DNA of 10,679 nucleotides from JBFLVQ01 sp040758525 (GTDB lineage: Bacteria > Acidobacteriota > Blastocatellia > Chloracidobacteriales > JADJPF01), in assembly GCA_040758525.1 (NCBI GenBank), contig JBFLVQ010000311.1, positions 1 through 10,679 on the forward strand. The letters are read 5' to 3'. Each line of letters starts with the position of its first letter. The stretch's first letter is position 1. Below the pieces are notes generated by a model. It was not told where the DNA came from and made no database searches. It was given only the letters and a program-made list of their open reading frames with translations. Shown one piece after another: positions 7,701 to 10,679 of the stretch. The translations under genes were made by a program, and so were the position numbers.

Positions 7701-10679
7701 CGGTTAAAGCCTGAACCTCTATGGTATCGCCTAATAGAGTACCAGTAGCATTGGCCTCTACCATACTGATGGTTTCTGGATTGATTTGAAATCTCTGATA
7801 GACTTCGGATAATAGCGCAACTTGTGCCGCAACACTGGGGCTGGCTATCCCATTGGTTTTGCCATTATGGTTATTTCCCCATCCTTCAATAACTCCATAA
7901 ATACGATCTCCATCTGCAATCGCTTTTGCTAAAGACTTTAACACGAGTACCCCTACAGCTTCGCTAGGCATCATACCATTAGCCTGTGCAGCAAAAGCAG
8001 AACACCGCTCATCTTGAGAAAATAACTGATATTGGCAGCTAGTAATGATTAGATTTGGTGTAGTATAAATTAGTACTCCACCAGCAATTGCTGCATCACA
8101 TTTGCCAAGAATTAAATGATCACAAGCTTGTGCAATAGCCAGCAAAGAAGAGGCACAACCGGCATCCACAGATAGGCATGGTCCCGTTAAATTCAGGCTG
8201 TAAGCTACCCTTCCGGGAATATTGGATGTTGTTACATGTAGAGACATGCCTGAGATCTCTTTTAGTCGTAATGTATAGTCGCCACCACTACCACAAAATA
8301 CACCCCATGGTTTTCCCGATAAACTAGTAGGATCTATTCCTGCATCTTCAATCGCTTTCCAAGATTCTTGAAGAAAAAAGCGCTCGGCGGGATCCATCAA
8401 TTCTGCTTCTTTGGGAGGAATTTGAAAAAATACCGGATCAAATTTATCAATATCTTCTAAAAATCCTCCTCGACGAGTATAGGTTTTATTGGGTCTTTGA
8501 ACTTTATCGTAGATTTTTCTGATATCCCAATCTCTATTTTGAGGAAATTCTGTAAAAGCGGATTGTCCATTTTTCAACAGTTGCCATAGCGCGTCTGGTG
8601 TTTTAGCACCAGGAAATTGTCCTGACATGCCCACAATTGCAATCTTCTTTTCAATTTCATAACCATAAGATACTTGTCTTGATATTTCTTTTGCACAATC
8701 GCTACAGTCCTGTTTCCATTCTATTCCCATACTTTTAGCGATGACATCAGACATTGGTTGGAGTGCAATCTGTACATTGAGAAGTTCAAAGTGATTCTCT
8801 CCTTCAATCACACAAGTCTCCAATTGAGGCAAAAGCTTTTTCCAACCTTCCATAAAATATGCTAGTGAACCTTTTGCTTGTTGAACTCTAATTAAATAAT
8901 CTGGGTTATATACCTCTGGCGAAGTAGCCTTTGCCGTTTCGGTACGCAGTAAAACAGCATTAAGATCGAATGGATTAGGAAGGGGATAAGGACGATAGCG
9001 AACTAAACTTCGTAGATTAATTAGATGAGTTTTCGCCATGGACTCTAAACGTTGAACCAATACAGCCTGCGATTGCCTCACACCACGACGCCTTATCAAC
9101 TCTACCAATTCTTCTACCAGCATTGTTTCTACTATATCTTTTATCTCGTTATGAGTAATTTCCAATTCAGACCAGCGTATCTTTCCTTCTGCCTTTCTTT
9201 GACGAAATTCAGGATCGATATGGAGCATTGCAATCATTAAAAAATTTGCATTCATGATCAAATTCTGCATCTCATCCGCATCCCATAATCTGGCATCCTG
9301 CTGATTTTCAATCAAAGGAGATTCACCAAATAGCAGCGTATGGACAGTTCTATTTTGAAGCTGCAGATGACGAACACATTCATAAGCCACTGTTCCTCCC
9401 ATGGAAGCACCAAATAGATGGTAAGGACCTTTTGGATCGATCTCAGTTATTATCTTTGCATACTGATCTCCCATCTCTTCTATTGTCGATCGAAGGTTTT
9501 TACTGGTTAAAAATCCTTGTGATTTGATACCAATAATCCGGAACCGTCGTTGCGCTGCATCGGCTAACTTTGCATAGAGACCAACATCTCCAGACACTGG
9601 ATGAATACAAAATAATAGAGGACCGTCTCCTTCCATTTGTAATGGAATCACTTCCTCATATCTTTTTACAAAACGCCCTAGATGTTCTTTCCATTGGGGA
9701 GAATCTATTGTTTGCTCATTTGATACCTGCATCGTTGCGGTAACCTGACGAGGCTGTGATTGAATCATCGAATAGTTTTGCTGAACAATATATTTTGCCA
9801 AAGCGTCGATTGTTGGATAATCAAAAACCAGAGTTTCCCTAAGAGGAAGTTGGAGTTTTTCAGCCAGTTTTTGAATAAAACGGACTACACTAATCGAATC
9901 CAATCCAAGATCTAGAAAGGTGCTCTCTTCATCTACCGCATCCTCTTCACGCAATAATAAAACATCTTTAATTACCGCTACTAAATCAGCACGCATTACT
10001 GCCAAAGATCGATCTTGCGATAGACTTTCTTTCAAACTCTTTATATTATGCTCTTGAATATCTTTTGTAGGAACAACACTCTTGAAGCTTTGATCTAGCT
10101 GGTTTGTCTCTTGTTCTAAATACCAGAATGATCGTGGTTCAAAAGGATAAGTAGGGAGAGAAATTCGACAAGGTTTTACACCATCATATAGCTTGTCCCA
10201 GTCAAATGGTAGTCCTTTGACCCAAAGCTCTAAAAGTTGAGGGAGCTTTTTTCTCCAGAGCAAGTTTTTAATCGCTTCCTGTAACTCCTCATTTTCAGTA
10301 AATAGAGATATCAATTCTTTGTTACGTTTGACTTGGCCATAATACAGATTTTCTATTGCATCATGCCCATTGAGAAAATTGCTGAGTCTTTCTTCCAATT
10401 CTTCAATGGAGTAGACAACCAGACCCAAACGTACTTCCATAGCTTCACGGCCAACCTGTAGCGTATAAGCCAGATCTTCTAAACCAATAGAAGTTTTGTT
10501 TTTTATAAATTTCAAAAGATTGTCAGCATATACCTTTAATCGTTCTTCATTTTTCGCTGAGAGTAGAATAAGGTAAGGTTTTATTCCTTTTAATGTTTGT
10601 CTTTGGTTCTCTTCTTCTATATATTCCTCAACAATCATTGTTGCATAGGAGCCTCCGGCCCCATATGAAGTAATTAATG
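4726..10679 (-). CDS. Trans-AT polyketide synthase, C-terminal part: (KS)-ACP-TE-KS0-ACP-C
   Basis: The frame is open at the right edge: codons above the ATG at 10638 encode the end of a KS (SYGAGGSYATMIVEEY), so that ATG is internal and the gene starts outside the window. Numbering from it, the domains are: KS flanking linker ending in LPTYPFEPRSFW (about 18-172); ACP with DLGLDSI, pantetheinyl site S248; thioesterase-like hydrolase (about 336-636), nucleophile S412 in GASMGG, His H616 in GENHFELL; ketosynthase (about 664-1085), Cys C828 in DAGCASS and H1003 in NNLGHS, but Asn963 where HGTGT has His, so probably non-elongating (KS0); second linker ending in LPTYPFEKRRCW; ACP with RFGLDSL (S1313); condensation domain (about 1462-1900) with RQHDLLRT, HHSHADA (H1590, H1591, D1595) and LGEFTN; helical tail (about 1900-1960). 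No AT follows either KS, the mark of trans-AT systems. No KR, DH, ER or MT is visible. The stop is TAG. The product is not identifiable. Confidence 0.95.
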   Translation of the reverse strand, partial: LITSYGAGGSYATMIVEEYIEEENQRQTLKGIKPYLILLSAKNEERLKVYADNLLKFIKNKTSIGLEDLAYTLQVGREAMEVRLGLVVYSIEELEERLSNFLNGHDAIENLYYGQVKRNKELISLFTENEELQEAIKNLLWRKKLPQLLELWVKGLPFDWDKLYDGVKPCRISLPTYPFEPRSFWYLEQETNQLDQSFKSVVPTKDIQEHNIKSLKESLSQDRSLAVMRADLVAVIKDVLLLREEDAVDEESTFLDLGLDSISVVRFIQKLAEKLQLPLRETLVFDYPTIDALAKYIVQQNYSMIQSQPRQVTATMQVSNEQTIDSPQWKEHLGRFVKRYEEVIPLQMEGDGPLLFCIHPVSGDVGLYAKLADAAQRRFRIIGIKSQGFLTSKNLRSTIEEMGDQYAKIITEIDPKGPYHLFGASMGGTVAYECVRHLQLQNRTVHTLLFGESPLIENQQDARLWDADEMQNLIMNANFLMIAMLHIDPEFRQRKAEGKIRWSELEITHNEIKDIVETMLVEELVELIRRRGVRQSQAVLVQRLESMAKTHLINLRSLVRYRPYPLPNPFDLNAVLLRTETAKATSPEVYNPDYLIRVQQAKGSLAYFMEGWKKLLPQLETCVIEGENHFELLNVQIALQPMSDVIAKSMGIEWKQDCSDCAKEISRQVSYGYEIEKKIAIVGMSGQFPGAKTPDALWQLLKNGQSAFTEFPQNRDWDIRKIYDKVQRPNKTYTRRGGFLEDIDKFDPVFFQIPPKEAELMDPAERFFLQESWKAIEDAGIDPTSLSGKPWGVFCGSGGDYTLRLKEISGMSLHVTTSNIPGRVAYSLNLTGPCLSVDAGCASSLLAIAQACDHLILGKCDAAIAGGVLIYTTPNLIITSCQYQLFSQDERCSAFAAQANGMMPSEAVGVLVLKSLAKAIADGDRIYGVIEGWGNNHNGKTNGIASPSVAAQVALLSEVYQRFQINPETISMVEANATGTLLGDTIEVQALTEVFKKFTKKPQYCALGSIENNLGHSFPSSGMAHVIKVLLALRHNEIPATINIETTNPALDLKNSPFFINHQNVPWNADHGQIRRAAVNSFGATGTNVHLVIADAPILAPVTNHLPGLDKPVLIVLSAKTKIALNQRCRDLKEFLETLQYPSLSQLSANLLVRRSHFPERCAMVVVTRNELHDQLSLLIKGAEPVDIYIGSVHKNTDLSLHTLAQTTIQTIIKEKRATKEELLMLADLYVQGVNFDLSDYFSDAEKFPLSLPTYPFEKRRCWITTAEEAASSAQEESNILVEQEVLEKISLSILVTIQQEVIKITGYQFNEVDMDTHFSRFGLDSLMSMRLLAAVNEKFSLDLHLVDLLEHNTINRLAALIEEERTDNRNHSKETVTRLPIEEFSQQVGWFYSRLSQLPGDLQVVTIERESTIQESSLESAKPVLAELIQKGIAIFNEATRCYLLSHRSIDIQAIVDTFSLEQRNLITKLPTATLIAPISQEQQRNLYHSEVMKQSAWNIYHIYKLMINSLDLSLFNEAMAQIIRQHDLLRTYYLPLGNFWTQIIVPETKLEFQLLDMPSLADFQKFIATQRNRLLDISTPPLLQAWISQIDEVYYLGFVTHHSHADAFTTTMLFAELMNCYYTLLDQQNPSLQPVGEQYWQYALRQFDRNVYCASQPLQYWKEQLVDIFLPMRLPYANDPEKVVAEQLQIAERDIFSLSSSLSEDIGRFNQDYEITYTQLFTTAIAILLTHGMDNSYAIIHFINNQRDRISLINTLGEFTNLLFLPLAVDAEVSLIQVLQEIKRKSLKGLRYAKIDFSELLAFTGLNNYENYYQQLGDVIIDSVDIDAGTLSFSTKYGSSLYPEMLLRQTEFSQDQALGTLFYQILKIDQRIHLITSYRKHLFNRTEMQQLSALIVQIVEEIIHNPKQNVNVLLAKMENKIAMLQSQVERYTLRVDKAIKPEEQSVIEALEKLKDGLMSLEEVENLLDNIVQASQASPYMP

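Noticed and set aside
9778..10005. Beta-branching type ACP
   Set aside because: The usual flagging Trp after the DSx motif is absent (DSISVVRF), so a beta-branching role for the first ACP is not supported.
4726..10638. ATG at 10638 as the PKS start
   Set aside because: In-frame codons continue to the window edge and encode the conserved KS end SYGAGGSYAT, so the ATG is internal.

Overview
The window is AT-rich bacterial DNA whose main content is the 3' end of a trans-acyltransferase (trans-AT) polyketide synthase gene, next to a small lectin gene and a nest of mobile DNA. The organism cannot be named from this sequence. A trans-AT PKS, a lectin of the Ralstonia RSL/BambL type, a group II intron and a decayed IS together would suit a host-associated or accessory-rich Gram-negative bacterium; that is inference.

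Layout. (1) 1-1742, minus strand: the 5' two-thirds or so of a group II intron. Its 5' end (GTGCG) is at 1742, about 620 nt of structured RNA follow, then an intact but window-truncated reverse transcriptase frame (1-1122). (2) About 1743-3725: an IS-like element with long imperfect terminal inverted repeats. Its DDE transposase (2009-3604, minus) is broken by two in-frame TAG codons, and a GC-rich cluster of hairpins lies between the transposase and the left end. The intron sits exactly at the outer edge of the left repeat, so the mobile elements appear nested. (3) 3726-4131: noncoding, with one clear palindrome; presumably the upstream region of the lectin gene. (4) 4132-4545, plus strand: a 137-residue, three-repeat fucose-type beta-propeller lectin, followed by a strong hairpin. 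(5) 4726-10679, minus strand: the last 1983 codons of a giant PKS, entering from the right edge.

The visible PKS reads, from N to C terminus: end of a KS with its flanking linker, ACP, thioesterase-like alpha/beta hydrolase, non-elongating KS (HGTGT histidine replaced by Asn), flanking linker, ACP, NRPS-type condensation domain, helical tail. No AT is fused after either KS, so malonyl units must come from a separate AT. The unusual point is that one polypeptide carries two potential chain-release domains: an internal TE, and a terminal C domain served by a KS0-ACP module. This suggests a product released or processed in two steps, for example hydrolysis or lactonisation plus ester or amide formation with a second partner.

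The lectin and PKS genes converge and end 180 bp apart. Nothing in the sequence proves that they act together.
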